From Candidatus Zixiibacteriota bacterium (GTDB lineage Bacteria; Zixibacteria; MSB-5A5; GN15; FEB-12): a stretch of 63,848 nucleotides of DNA. This document shows, one piece after another, positions 1-7,895 of the stretch. Under the pieces are notes generated by a model, which searched no databases, had not been told where the DNA came from, and saw only the letters and a program-made list of their open reading frames with translations. Every line of letters starts with the position of its first letter. Within the stretch, counting starts at the first letter, position 1. The position numbers and the translations under genes are program-made. Where the stretch lies: the NCBI GenBank assembly GCA_040756055.1, contig JBFLZR010000001.1, forward strand, positions 1 to 63,848. The letters run 5' to 3'.

Positions 1-151
1 ATTTGAAAATGACCAGCGATGAATCCGGATTACCGGCAACTGACAGAGCTTCAGCCTGATCAAAAAGACCCTCCCGATCAAACGACCAAACCTGGCCGCA
101 AACAAGGAAAAGGGCAACGAGGAGAATTGCCCTCAGCGATTTTCTGCGCAA
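1..151 (-). CDS. Partial exported protein of unknown function (5' end only)
   Basis: Only the first 50 codons are in the window. They run from a TTG start at 151 off the left edge. AGGTGG lies six bases upstream of the TTG, which supports this start; an in-frame TTG 18 bases further up is an alternative. The N-terminus is a clear signal peptide: basic residues, then a hydrophobic stretch ending near VWSF. The short remainder (FDQAEALSVAGNPDSSLVIF) looks like the first helix of a tetratricopeptide repeat. It follows the anti-sigma gene by 69 bases on the same strand, so it is probably the third gene of the sigma/anti-sigma operon. TPR-containing partners are common in that position, but the body of the protein is not visible and I do not assign a function. 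Confidence 0.6.
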   Translation of the reverse strand, partial: MRRKSLRAILLVALFLVCGQVWSFDREGLFDQAEALSVAGNPDSSLVIFK

Positions 152-220
152 TGTGAGTCCACCTTTCAAAATGCGGTGGCACCTTCGGTCCCGTCCGAAT
201 GCTGGCCGGGTACCGCCTTG

Positions 221-910
221 TTACTTTATATCAAAGACATATACCTGCTCGTTCTGGCTATCAGTGGCGTTGACACTACTGATTACCAGCCGGAAAGTAC
301 CCTCCCCAAGTCTGTCTATTGGAATTACTATTCGACCCGTTTCGTACTCGTCAAAGCCGGCGAATGAATCATCCGACATAAGTATCTTTCCATCCTCGGA
401 CTCAATTACCAGCCGATATGCTTCTCCCACTTCAGCTCCGGGATACACGAACGAAATCAGCCCGTCCTGCCCCGATGACGCCTTCAATACCGCCCCCATC
501 GAGGCCCGGGTCGGAATCAAACTTATCGATTGAATCTGACGCATCCCGGCTCCATCACCGGAACCCTTCATGCCCAGGTAAGCCGGGTAGATCAAAAGAG
601 CCATAACAAAAAACGCCACCGCCGGCTTGAATACAAACGGCGTCTGGGGCCAAAGATACCCGAGCAGACTGCCAACCATCGACGGCCGCCGCGAAAGACT
701 GTCTACGGCCGTCCGTACATCCTGACGAACCTCCATATCCGTCCGTATCATGTTCGCGGCTTGCTCAAACTCACGCACCTCACTGAAACAGCGCTCGCAT
801 TCCAACATGTGTATCTCAAACCGTTCAGTATCCTCCGCCGACAACGCCCCAAGCTCGTAGGCATGCTTCAACTTGCCCACCATTTCGTTAGTACACTTCA
901 CTTCACTCAC
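221..910 (-). CDS. Zinc-finger anti-sigma factor (membrane-anchored)
   Basis: 229 residues. The N-terminal cytoplasmic part carries H34-x3-C38-x2-C41 (HMLECERC), the zinc-binding signature of anti-sigma domains that sequester ECF sigma factors. A single hydrophobic segment near residues 92-112 would anchor it in the inner membrane. The remaining C-terminal 110 residues would be periplasmic and look beta-rich, a possible signal-sensing domain. Its start codon overlaps the stop codon of the upstream sigma gene by 4 bases, so the two are translationally coupled. Coupling to an ECF sigma gene and the zinc motif together make the role as its specific inhibitor likely. The signal sensed is unknown. 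Confidence 0.85.
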   Translation of the reverse strand: MSEVKCTNEMVGKLKHAYELGALSAEDTERFEIHMLECERCFSEVREFEQAANMIRTDMEVRQDVRTAVDSLSRRPSMVGSLLGYLWPQTPFVFKPAVAFFVMALLIYPAYLGMKGSGDGAGMRQIQSISLIPTRASMGAVLKASSGQDGLISFVYPGAEVGEAYRLVIESEDGKILMSDDSFAGFDEYETGRIVIPIDRLGEGTFRLVISSVNATDSQNEQVYVFDIK

Positions 911-1452
911 TTCGCGTCTCCTCCGCTAAGACAATCACCGAGCATCCTGCGGCCCCGATTCAGCATGACATACAAATGATTTGACTTCAGCTCCATCCTC
1001 CGACAAATCTCATCGGTGTCATACCCCTGATGAGTGAAATTCAGTACCCGGGCATACCTCGGATAAGATCTGACAAGCTTCTTCAAACAGTCCCTGAGCC
1101 GACGCTTCAAAGTCGGATCCGGCTCATCCATCGATGGCCTGTCAAGATATTCCATGTGCTCCGAGTGTATCATCGTCTTCTGCCGCAAGCTATTGCTCTG
1201 CATAAAGTTACCAATTTTATTCCGGAGTATGCGGTATGCCCAGGCCTCAAACATGTCTGTTGGAGAGTCCGTTTTCAATTTCTCCAACACCGTTATACAG
1301 GCGTCCTGAGCGATATCCTCGCTATACTCCCCTCCAACCCTTCGTTTGGCCAGAAGAACAAATCTTACTCGAAGATACTCGAAAACCTCCTTTTCGGCAG
1401 TCTTATCCCCTTGTTTAGCCTTGATTACTAATGACGTAAGGTGCTCACCCAT
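907..1452 (-). CDS. ECF-type RNA polymerase sigma factor
   Basis: 181 residues with the two-domain layout of ECF sigma factors. Region 2 lies in about residues 10-85 (YSEDIAQDACITVLEKL, then FEAWAYRILRNKIGNF, the -10 recognition helix). Region 4 lies in about residues 115-175, with a helix-turn-helix around DTDEICRRMELKSNHLYVMLNRGRRML. It would direct RNA polymerase to a small regulon, held in check by the coupled anti-sigma protein. A promoter with TTGACA, a 16-base spacer and TATATT lies just upstream (1486-1513). That is a housekeeping-type promoter rather than the AAC-type promoter typical of autoregulated ECF genes. Confidence 0.9.
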   Translation of the reverse strand: MGEHLTSLVIKAKQGDKTAEKEVFEYLRVRFVLLAKRRVGGEYSEDIAQDACITVLEKLKTDSPTDMFEAWAYRILRNKIGNFMQSNSLRQKTMIHSEHMEYLDRPSMDEPDPTLKRRLRDCLKKLVRSYPRYARVLNFTHQGYDTDEICRRMELKSNHLYVMLNRGRRMLGDCLSGGDAK

Positions 1453-1485
1453 TGCTTACTTTCCTGCACACAATAACTTAAAGAG

Positions 1486-1513
1486 AATATAACGCCGCTG
1501 AATTCGATGTCAA
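1486..1513 (-). promoter_or_regulatory. Sigma-70 promoter of the ECF sigma operon
   Basis: On the minus strand TTGACA (1513-1508) is followed after 16 bases by TATATT (1491-1486). The start of transcription would fall near 1479, leaving a leader of about 27 bases before the sigma-factor ATG at 1452. Confidence 0.75.
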
Positions 1514-1738
1514 TAAGGCCGTCCGAGACATAGCGACACAAACGGTTAAATCACCTGTAATATTCGACTTACTTGACAAACTATAATTGTGACGACGGCT
1601 TGTTTCGGGATTTACAGGGCATGGCGCCTCGCGGGGAGGGGCGTCATTACCAGGTCGTTGACCGGCTTCTCCTCGCGAAGAAGTCAACCAGCTTCCGAAA
1701 CAGCCGTTTCTTTTGCGTATAACTCCCCGATTTAATGG

Positions 1739-2131
1739 TCACTCCTCCCCTATGTCCACCAGCCGGGATCGCTCCCATTCCTCGCCCAGGATAGCCTGTC
1801 CCTCCCGATCGGCATCAACTACGAAATCTTCCGGAACAACCACCGAATAAGCGCCATCTATCGGGCGATAAGAACTCGGCCCCATCTGACCGGTCAATCC
1901 AAAATGCCCCGCCCCGGACAAAATCACCGCCGGTATATCTTTCTCGCGAAGCACCTCCAGAATCATAGCCGCCGACTGTTGCGATGTTAACCGCGCGAGC
2001 TGCACCCAATCTTCATAGCCCTCACCATCATCCGCATCCTCCACCGGCAATGACGCCACCAGAGGTTCATCACAATCGGGACAGACTTCCACTCCCGCTT
2101 CGTATTCATATCTGCATTTCGGACAAAACAT
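1739..2131 (-). CDS. Zinc-ribbon protein with DUF2007-like domain
   Basis: 130 residues from the ATG at 2131, which has GAGGAG eight bases upstream; a longer reading frame exists but lacks such a site. The N-terminus is a two-knuckle zinc ribbon (MFCPKC and CPDC). It is followed by about 70 residues resembling the DUF2007 putative signal-transducing fold: LARLTSQQSAAMILEVLREKDIPAVILSG, then a VVVPEDF strand. No transmembrane segment is seen. It stands alone, 72 bases after the DUF2461 gene on the same strand. The cellular role is unknown; zinc binding is inferred from the four cysteines. Confidence 0.7.
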   Translation of the reverse strand: MFCPKCRYEYEAGVEVCPDCDEPLVASLPVEDADDGEGYEDWVQLARLTSQQSAAMILEVLREKDIPAVILSGAGHFGLTGQMGPSSYRPIDGAYSVVVPEDFVVDADREGQAILGEEWERSRLVDIGEE

Positions 2132-2203
2132 CACCGGCTCCTCTTTTTCCAATATACTAAAAAATGCGCCGAGCATTCAATAAAATCGCGGCTCCTGCTT
2201 TTC

Positions 2204-2896
2204 TCACGACCTGAGTTTCCAAAGAAAACGATAAAGTGGCGCCAACATCACGAAACCATCCGCGAGATCATCGGCAATCCGACGGCTAAACAGCCGCTTG
2301 TTCACCTTCCTGTTACAAACCAGATACAGACTGCGCTTCTGATACCACAAATTGATCCTATCCGGCCTATCCGCATCGAAAAGTCTCTGATACTGCTCTC
2401 CCTCCAAAGTAAACGTCTTCTGCCCGTCATAAAAGGCTATAGCCTTAGCAAACTCTTTTGGTCTTGTATTAATGGCGTTACGAAACCTGCTCATGGTCGC
2501 CGGCGATGCACTGTAATAGCCCATACCATATCGATACCAGTCCGAAAACAACTCAAAAAAATACGCCGGCGCATCCTTCCAATCCTTACCCGGACGCTTG
2601 AACGTAACCCACACGCTTTCCTTGAAAAGAGATTTGTCCCGCGAAAATCGCGTATCCCGATATATCTTCGATATCGTCTTATTGACCGCCGGAGTGGTCT
2701 CGATATAAGGGTCAATCGATACCATCAGGTCTCCCAGCTCCACCACCAGCGCCCTCAACGGCTGCATCAGGTGCGTTTCATAATCGTCGCGGTGCCGCTC
2801 GAGCCACGGCTTTGAATTATTGGCCGCGAGATTCTTCAAAAACTCAAGCGTCTGCTTGGAAAATCCGCTGAATCTGACAATATCAGGCTTTTTCAT
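2204..2896 (-). CDS. DUF2461 family protein
   Basis: 230 residues. The start at 2896 is chosen because GGGAG lies nine bases upstream. The sequence follows the TIGR02453/DUF2461 pattern: FSKQTLEFLKNLAANNSKPW near the N-terminus, a central RDTRFSRDKSLFKESVWVTF segment, and a hydrophilic C-terminal half ending in LAPLYRFLWKL. The family is widespread and soluble, but its biochemical function is not established. Neighbours give no functional clue: the next gene downstream is a zinc-ribbon protein and the upstream gene is divergent. Confidence 0.8.
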   Translation of the reverse strand: MKKPDIVRFSGFSKQTLEFLKNLAANNSKPWLERHRDDYETHLMQPLRALVVELGDLMVSIDPYIETTPAVNKTISKIYRDTRFSRDKSLFKESVWVTFKRPGKDWKDAPAYFFELFSDWYRYGMGYYSASPATMSRFRNAINTRPKEFAKAIAFYDGQKTFTLEGEQYQRLFDADRPDRINLWYQKRSLYLVCNRKVNKRLFSRRIADDLADGFVMLAPLYRFLWKLRS

Positions 2897-3064
2897 ACCG
2901 TGCTCCCTTCTACGAGTCAATTAATCCAAAGTTCTCACCCGCAAGAAAGATAAAAGCGGCACCACCGGTGTTTATCACATTTGCGCCGCATTCGCCACTT
3001 GACCGGTCACACCAAAAAACTATACCTATCTAAAAACACACTCAATTTCACGGGAGAAACCCAA

Positions 3065-3469
3065 ATGACCCCCAAACAGGTCGCTCTCAGGTTCGCCGAG
3101 GCTATCAGCAAACGCGATGTTGACGCGCTCTATGATCTTATGACCGATGACCACACGTTCATCGATGGTATGGGCGAGCAAATCTCGGGAAAAGAACGCA
3201 TGCGCGATGGATGGCGCGGTTACTACACTATGGTCCCTGACTACGCGATCGAGGTTACCGAATCTTTCGAATCCGGCAACATCGTGGCCATGCTGGGCGA
3301 AGCGTTCGGGACATTTACCACCGACGGCAATCTCAAGAAGGAGAATTTCTGGAAAGTCCCGGCCGCCTGGCGGGCGGTTATCGATGGTGACAAGATCCGC
3401 CAGTGGCAGGTCTACGCCGACAACGAGCCGATTCGCATTATCATGCGCCGCGAAGGCGTGCTGGAGTAG
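3065..3469 (+). CDS. SnoaL/NTF2-like ester-fold protein
   Basis: 134 residues from the ATG at 3065, preceded by GGGAGA. The sequence has the cone-shaped alpha+beta (NTF2-like, SnoaL) signature: MTPKQVALRFAEAISKRDVDAL, then YDLMTDDHTFID, then GWRGYYTMVPDYAIEV, and a C-terminal strand pattern IRQWQVYADNEPIR. Such proteins bind small hydrophobic molecules and often act as ketosteroid-isomerase-like enzymes or cyclases, but substrate cannot be read from sequence. It is transcribed alone, divergent from the DUF2461 gene. Confidence 0.75.
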   Translation: MTPKQVALRFAEAISKRDVDALYDLMTDDHTFIDGMGEQISGKERMRDGWRGYYTMVPDYAIEVTESFESGNIVAMLGEAFGTFTTDGNLKKENFWKVPAAWRAVIDGDKIRQWQVYADNEPIRIIMRREGVLE

Positions 3470-3595
3470 CATTACGTCGTCCGGAAGGTCGGGTTCGGAC
3501 CTGCCCCGCACTTCGGCGGATTCCAAAAAAATATAATCGTGAGAGCAAACCCGACATCTTTCCGTCATCTCCAGCTGCCTTCGCGATCTTCGTGC

Positions 3596-3631
3596 AAAAA
3601 AAAGCGACCGATCCCAAAAAGACCGGCCGCT
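3596..3631 (-). terminator. Intrinsic terminator after the fasciclin gene
   Basis: On the minus strand an 11-pair stem with two G-U pairs (3631-3621 with 3613-3603) and a 7-base loop is followed by eight consecutive T residues. It sits 26 bases downstream of the fasciclin stop codon. Confidence 0.9.
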
Positions 3632-3657
3632 CTCCACACTATAGCATGATTTTTGTG

Positions 3658-4242
3658 TTAGCTCTTCGACTCCGGCAAAATCACCTGGTCGATAACGTGA
3701 ATCACTCCGTTGGAGCATTCGATATCGGTGGCCACCACCGAGGCATCGTTGATCTTGACGCCATCGTCTTTCTTTTTAATCATCACTTCCTGACCGTTGA
3801 GGGTCGTGGCCTTATCCAGTCCCACCACCTGTTCGGCTTTCACTTTGCCGTTGAGGACGTGGTAAGTGAGGATCGATGTCAACTTCTCTTTATCTTTGAG
3901 AAGTGATTCCAGGGTACCTTTCGGAAGAGCCTCGAAAGCTTTGTTGGTCGGGGCGAACACCGTGAACGGACCATCGCCGTTTAAGGCCGACTCCAGCCCG
4001 GCGGCCTGAACAGCCTGAACCAGAATCGAGAAATCTTCATTGCTGGCGGCGGTTTCGACGATTGTCATTTTCTTGGTATCGTCCATTTTATCCTTGGTCA
4101 TTTTATCCATGGACGCGCTGGCTTTGTCGGCTTTCATATCTGTTTTGGAGTGATCATCGCCCACACCGCACGCGCCGCAATGGGCCTGAGCCGATACTGC
4201 TGCGAAAACTATAACGGCGAGTAATACGAAAAGCTGTTTCAT
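3658..4242 (-). CDS. Secreted fasciclin (FAS1) domain protein
   Basis: 194 residues. A signal peptide (about residues 1-20, cleaved after AQA) is followed by a short HCGACG cysteine motif and a charged, Met/Lys/Asp-rich linker to about residue 58. A single FAS1 domain then runs to the end. The domain hallmarks are visible: FSILVQAVQAAGL, GPFTVFAPTNKAFEALP, LTSILTYHVLNGKV and the H2-type ending NGVIHVIDQVILP. FAS1 proteins act in adhesion or surface interactions. GAGAGG lies about eight bases before the ATG. It is monocistronic, with a strong terminator after it. Confidence 0.9.
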   Translation of the reverse strand: MKQLFVLLAVIVFAAVSAQAHCGACGVGDDHSKTDMKADKASASMDKMTKDKMDDTKKMTIVETAASNEDFSILVQAVQAAGLESALNGDGPFTVFAPTNKAFEALPKGTLESLLKDKEKLTSILTYHVLNGKVKAEQVVGLDKATTLNGQEVMIKKKDDGVKINDASVVATDIECSNGVIHVIDQVILPESKS

Positions 4243-4513
4243 CTGTCTTGCCTCTCAGAATTGTGTTACGATTGTTTGCATTTGGTTTAGCGTTTATAAC
4301 ACAAAACTGGACTGTTCTTGTTCCCCTTTTCGGTACTAATCGGCTTGGATTCGCCCTGATCTGTTGGCGCGCTGGGGCTTACGCCCTTGATGGCCACCTC
4401 TATGATAAGCCAACTAGCTTGTCATTTCGGGCCTTGCGAGAAATCTTTCCGTCACGATTCACACTTGAGCCTCTGCGAATCTATTTGGCAATCCAGTCAA
4501 TTGCGCGCACAGA

Positions 4514-5566
4514 TCATTCAAACGTGTCCGTTGGAAAGCATCCTTCGGGATTTCTTACCTTTAGCCATAACGCTGCATCACCATAGAGGCCATCAAGGGC
4601 TTCGTTTATCTTGGATATGAGGCGGACCACTACGTCGCACAGATCCCCTATCATTGAAAAATCGGACGGACTGAGAAAGACAGACTCCCGAAGAAAAATG
4701 CTGCTCTCACCCTCAAGTTGCGGCATTGGTGTTGGATGAATCAACGAGTGACGTAACTTCTTTTCAAATTGGAGTAATTCCTTCATATCAATACAACTAT
4801 TTTCGTCGAATAGCGGGTGTTCCTTGCCCATGGCAATTTTTGGATAAAGTAGGAGCTTGTCTCTGAGACTTTTGCGCACGGCACATTGTCTGTCAACATC
4901 CCATTCAGTCACGATCGTCAGATACTTCTTACTGAGTTTCTGACTCAGTGCTATGTCCCACCCTAAGCCATTGATGTATCCTTCGATGAGACAGAAAGCT
5001 GACCGAGCGGTTGCCCGCATGAGACTTAGAAGGAGTTTCGCCTCCTCGGCACTTGCCGTTTGCTCGTCGCAAGACTCATATAGCTCTGAAGTGTGGTTCC
5101 AAAGGGCAGTCATATCTTCATACAATGCGGCCTCAACTATAAAGTAATGAGCCTTCCCCTTCCTCTCAAAAGCATTGTGAATATCGACCCCGATGCGCGC
5201 ATGCGGAGGAAGTCGGTCAAAAATGGGCATCGCATTGTCGTACCGCGAAAATAGCCTCTGTAAATGGGTCTTTTTCGCCCAAAGGATCAATGATTTTTTG
5301 TCTTTTGTCTCGTTAAGATACATCTCGATATCATTTGATGTGCCTTTCCACCCATAATGGTCAGAAAGATTTCTCACCAAGTCCGTTAAGCGCTCCATAT
5401 GACGGCGAATCTCGTTACGCGATAGATTCGATAGAGTATCAAACTGCCGGTCAATAACATCTTGCTCAGCATTGTCGCAGGCGCCGGTGAGCAGACTTAT
5501 GACCCGATATTTCTTATACAGTGCGGTAAAACGCTTTCTCAGGCCAGATTCAAGATCGATTATCAT
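4514..5566 (-). CDS. Unknown helical protein with a HEPN-like RX4H motif
   Basis: 350 residues, not recognised as a named family. The sequence is soluble and strongly helical, without signal peptide or membrane segment. The C-terminal half has a helix LSLMRATARSAFCLIEGYI and, around residues 267-280, FEKKLRHSLIHPTP. There R272 and H277 form an R-x4-H motif of the kind used by HEPN ribonucleases, preceded by a helix as in HEPN folds. This is a motif-level resemblance only. The gene stands alone between a fasciclin gene and a lipoprotein gene, and the region looks more AT-rich than its neighbours, which may mean recent acquisition. No partner nucleotidyltransferase (MNT) gene is adjacent. Confidence 0.6.
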   Translation of the reverse strand: MIIDLESGLRKRFTALYKKYRVISLLTGACDNAEQDVIDRQFDTLSNLSRNEIRRHMERLTDLVRNLSDHYGWKGTSNDIEMYLNETKDKKSLILWAKKTHLQRLFSRYDNAMPIFDRLPPHARIGVDIHNAFERKGKAHYFIVEAALYEDMTALWNHTSELYESCDEQTASAEEAKLLLSLMRATARSAFCLIEGYINGLGWDIALSQKLSKKYLTIVTEWDVDRQCAVRKSLRDKLLLYPKIAMGKEHPLFDENSCIDMKELLQFEKKLRHSLIHPTPMPQLEGESSIFLRESVFLSPSDFSMIGDLCDVVVRLISKINEALDGLYGDAALWLKVRNPEGCFPTDTFE

Positions 5567-5768
5567 TTTTCAGAGTTACCCTTACTTTCTTGACAGTACA
5601 ATTTAAGGCTGTGAAAAGAAAGACTTACTCACGTAAACCTCCTCAACTAAAGAAGTGTCTATCCAAAGGGGCAAATTTCATGCTGTATTCATCAAAATAA
5701 CTGAAGACGTAGGGCAGAACCCTATTCCACAAAAGACTACAATCGCGAGCGGTTCTGCCACACAGTCA

Positions 5769-6278
5769 TCATTGCTCGTTCAATTCATCCCGCTTGACTT
5801 CCTTGAGAGTCATCTCTGACCAGGGAAGTTCCGGTCCGCCTGATTCCTCCGTGTATGTGCCCCAGCCATCGAACTGACAATCGTGGTCGAATGCAAGCCG
5901 ACACATTTCGGCACTCCAATCGATAACTACCGAGTCCGACATCAGAATGTCCGTCGTCCAGCCCGTAACCAAAAAAAGACCGCTCTGTTCATCCGCGGGA
6001 CCATAAGCCCCCGCGTATCCCTTGCCCGCCAGTGCGGCCGCCAGATCGGAGGCATTTGTTTCAGTATTGGTATAGAAGAAATACTCGAGTTTGCGCTCCA
6101 TCTGGTCTGTAACCCCGGCCTGCCGCAACTGCGCCAATACTTCTCGAGCGCCACTAGCCTGCTGTTGGATAGTCTCGTTCAACTGCACCTGGGGGTCCGA
6201 CGCCTCATCTTGCTTTCCACATCCAAATAGTGCTGAGAAAAATCCCATTGTTAGTACCACCTGCCTTATGAACTTCAC
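5769..6278 (-). CDS. RraB-like domain lipoprotein
   Basis: 169 residues from a GTG at 6278. This start yields a short lipoprotein signal with the lipobox LFGC at residues 17-20. An in-frame ATG at 6320 would give an unusually long N-region before the lipobox. The mature part resembles the RraB fold (PF06877): a helix REVLAQLRQAGVTDQM, the strand KLEYFFYTNTETNASDLAAAL, and the typical ending DCQFDGWGTY. RraB proper is a cytoplasmic inhibitor of RNase E in gammaproteobacteria. A lipid-anchored version would sit on the other side of the membrane, so only the fold, not the function, is transferred here. Confidence 0.65.
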   Translation of the reverse strand: MKFIRQVVLTMGFFSALFGCGKQDEASDPQVQLNETIQQQASGAREVLAQLRQAGVTDQMERKLEYFFYTNTETNASDLAAALAGKGYAGAYGPADEQSGLFLVTGWTTDILMSDSVVIDWSAEMCRLAFDHDCQFDGWGTYTEESGGPELPWSEMTLKEVKRDELNEQ

Positions 6279-6429
6279 TACCTTAGAACCCTTGATATCT
6301 TGTTCCGCGCATTTTGACATCACAAACTGTGATCTCTAACTTTTACTTCCCCGAAGATAAGAAACCGATTGAACGTAAATGCTGCTGAAACCAATTCCGA
6401 TCTCCCCGAACGATGAAAATTATCTAAAG

Positions 6430-6514
6430 CGGAGAGGTAGGGATTCGAACCCTAGGTACCCGAAGGTACAACGGTTTTCGAGACCGCCGCTTTCGACCAC
6501 TCAGCCACCTCTCC
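6430..6514 (-). tRNA. tRNA-Ser (anticodon CGA)
   Basis: Complete 85-base class II tRNA on the minus strand. The acceptor arms GGAGAGG and CCTCTCC pair. The D arm GGCTGAGTGGTCGAAAGC is followed by an anticodon stem GGCGGT with loop CTCGAAA (anticodon CGA, reading UCG). There is a long variable arm with stem GTACC/GGTAC and a T arm with GGTTCGAATCC. The discriminator base is G, as expected for serine. The 3' CCA is not encoded. Confidence 0.95.
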
Positions 6515-6527
6515 GATATCGATATAA

Positions 6528-6598
6528 GGGGCAGATGAGGACATCTACCGCCCACAACAGGGGCAGATGAAGATTCCGCGTTTCGCGGGACCGCCCAC
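6528..6598. repeat. Two tandem copies of a GGGGCAGATG...CCGCCCAC repeat
   Basis: Copy one is 6528-6555 and copy two is 6560-6598. Both begin GGGGCAGATG and end CCGCCCAC. Copy one folds through AGATG/CATCT; copy two holds the hairpin CCGCG-TTT-CGCGG. Related copies lie at 7336-7372 and 9248-9267. Confidence 0.7.
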
Positions 6599-6692
6599 AT
6601 GTCAACCCGCCCAAAGCGGGCCGACGTAAATGTACGAAATTCCCGCCGTTTGTAAAGACTCAAACTCCAAAACCTGTCGACACCAGGCTTTC

Positions 6693-6720
6693 GTAGGCTC
6701 ACGCCGCGGCGCGAGCCTAC
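6693..6720. repeat. 28-base palindromic repeat, GTAGGCTC family, copy 1
   Basis: Arms GTAGGCTC and GAGCCTAC flank a central CGCCGCGGCG; 13 of 14 positions pair. An identical 28-base copy lies at 6965-6992. Confidence 0.85.
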
Positions 6721-6733
6721 CAGCAATCCGGTT

Positions 6734-6762
6734 CCCCACCCCGCCTTTGGCGGGGCTGTGGG
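6734..6762. repeat. GC-rich nested hairpin
   Basis: CCCCGCC (6739-6745) and GGCGGGG (6749-6755) pair around a TTT loop, with outer CCCA/TGGG pairs. No T-run follows on either strand, so it is not an obvious terminator. Confidence 0.6.
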
Positions 6763-6843
6763 ATCATCCCAACGTCCGCAATTTCCCTACAACTTCCCAC
6801 CAAAACACCACCGCCGAAACCTTATTGAACAACACCGGGTGGG

Positions 6844-6865
6844 AGGCTCAAACCTGTTTGGGCCT
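6844..6865. repeat. Palindromic repeat, CAGGCTCAAAC family, copy 1 (variant first base)
   Basis: AGGCTCAAAC and GTTTGGGCCT form an imperfect palindrome with a central CT. It is preceded by CGGGTGG, as in the other copies. Confidence 0.75.
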
Positions 6866-6914
6866 GACGTTGACAGCCAGATTACCCCACCCTTCCGGTG
6901 GATTTTTCGGGTGG

Positions 6915-6938
6915 CAGGCTCAAACTCGTTTGGGCCTG
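6915..6938. repeat. Palindromic repeat, CAGGCTCAAAC family, copy 2
   Basis: Arms CAGGCTCAAAC and GTTTGGGCCTG surround TC. The upstream flank, a CCACCC...TTTCGGGTGG stretch, is shared with copy 3 at 8986, so the whole repeat unit is longer than the palindrome itself. Confidence 0.8.
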
Positions 6939-6964
6939 ACAGCCCGACAATGATATCTGCGTTC

Positions 6965-6992
6965 GTAGGCTCACGCCGCGGCGCGAGCCTAC
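6965..6992. repeat. 28-base palindromic repeat, GTAGGCTC family, copy 2
   Basis: Identical to 6693-6720. One further flanking base pair (C at 6964, G at 6993) extends the palindrome. Confidence 0.85.
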
Positions 6993-7335
6993 GATGAGCG
7001 AAAAATCGAATCGAAAAAATATGAAATCTGAGCAAACGAAGCCAAACCCGGGTAAGTAAAATGCGGATATATGATTACAGTGAATTTTCCACAGCATAAC
7101 CATAGGCGTTTGATTAATCAAACGCGACAGGGTATGCCAAACATCATCGACTCTTGTTCCGTCAGATCTTGCGACCTGTTGAGGGCGTGTGACCTGACGG
7201 TTATCCGAACTCCTCTGCGTCGGGTCACAATCCCCTGGCGGGGCTCAAGACCCAACGCAACATCGAAGAATAAGGAAACGAACCCAAATAGGCGTAACAG
7301 AATGGCAGACAGAAAAATACGGCCGATTATCAACA

Positions 7336-7372
7336 GGCAGATGAGAATCCCGCGCTTCGCGGGACCACGCAC
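7336..7372. repeat. GGCAGATG repeat, copy 3
   Basis: GGCAGATGAGAATC is followed by the hairpin CCCGCG-CTT-CGCGGG and then CACGCAC, parallel to copy two at 6560-6598. It lies just downstream of the 7383 gene on the minus strand, but no T-run follows. Confidence 0.7.
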
Positions 7373-7382
7373 AAAACGGGCC

Positions 7383-7895
7383 CTAGTCGCGGATCACAAC
7401 ACCCTTCTCGACCAGCTCCTTCTGGGCCTTAATCAGACTGCGCGCGAACCCGAACCGCGGCCTTACCACCTGGAAAACCACGAACGAGAAAAGCACAATC
7501 ATCAGCGTTTCTTCAAACCGGGCCGTGAAATAAAAGTAAGCGAAACCCCACAAAGCGATCAGGGCGATCAGGTAAAAAATCGGTTTCGAGCGGGCCACCA
7601 GCGAATGAACCAGATCATCCTCAAATGTCTCTTTCGACCGCACCATCGGCTTTTTCATCATCTGGGTTCGCCACCACAGCGCCACCGCCGCCTGCGCCAG
7701 CGACACCGCCACGATCGCGTAGAAAAGTGTGTTGGCGCCCTCGCCGATCCGGTTAAACCAGCTCTGGTTTTTGTCCAGGAAATAGCAGACCAGCAAAATA
7801 GCCATCGGGACCAGCACATTGACCACCAGGCCAAGATACAGCGGTTTGATTATGATCCGGTTGAGATCAAATTCGTCATCCAGTATAGGGGACAT
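7383..7895 (-). CDS. Four-helix membrane protein of unknown function (A of a pair)
   Basis: 170 residues with about four hydrophobic helices: residues 18-40, 55-75, 103-121 and 128-146. It ends in a basic cytoplasmic-looking tail, RPRFGFARSLIKAQKELVEKG. It overlaps the upstream gene by 20 bases. That gene shows the same helix layout and a matching second helix (LFYAIVAVSLAQAAVALWW here, MFYILLAVAIIEPAMAIFI there). The two look like diverged copies that may work as a heterodimer. I do not recognise the family. Confidence 0.7.
   Translation of the reverse strand: MSPILDDEFDLNRIIIKPLYLGLVVNVLVPMAILLVCYFLDKNQSWFNRIGEGANTLFYAIVAVSLAQAAVALWWRTQMMKKPMVRSKETFEDDLVHSLVARSKPIFYLIALIALWGFAYFYFTARFEETLMIVLFSFVVFQVVRPRFGFARSLIKAQKELVEKGVVIRD

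Larger units (their letters stand above)
6515..7382. other. 868-base non-coding, repeat-rich interval
   Basis: No convincing gene is present between the tRNA-Ser and the membrane-protein pair. The first half is packed with palindromic elements, listed separately: two copies each of the GGGGCAGATG, GTAGGCTC and CAGGCTCAAAC families, and a CCCCGCC/GGCGGGG hairpin. The second half (about 7000-7330) contains no clear structure. Open frames here have rare-residue composition and no ribosome-binding sites. Confidence 0.7.

Noticed and set aside
1573-1588. TTGACA and TATAAT-like hexamers close together on the plus strand
   Set aside because: They are separated by only four bases, far too close for a sigma-70 promoter.
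6430-6598. Attachment site of an integrated element at tRNA-Ser
   Set aside because: No integrase gene and no direct repeat of the tRNA 3' end were found within the window.
7118-7372. 84-codon minus-strand frame before the membrane-protein pair
   Set aside because: Arg-rich, unnatural composition, runs through a repeat, and lacks a ribosome-binding site.
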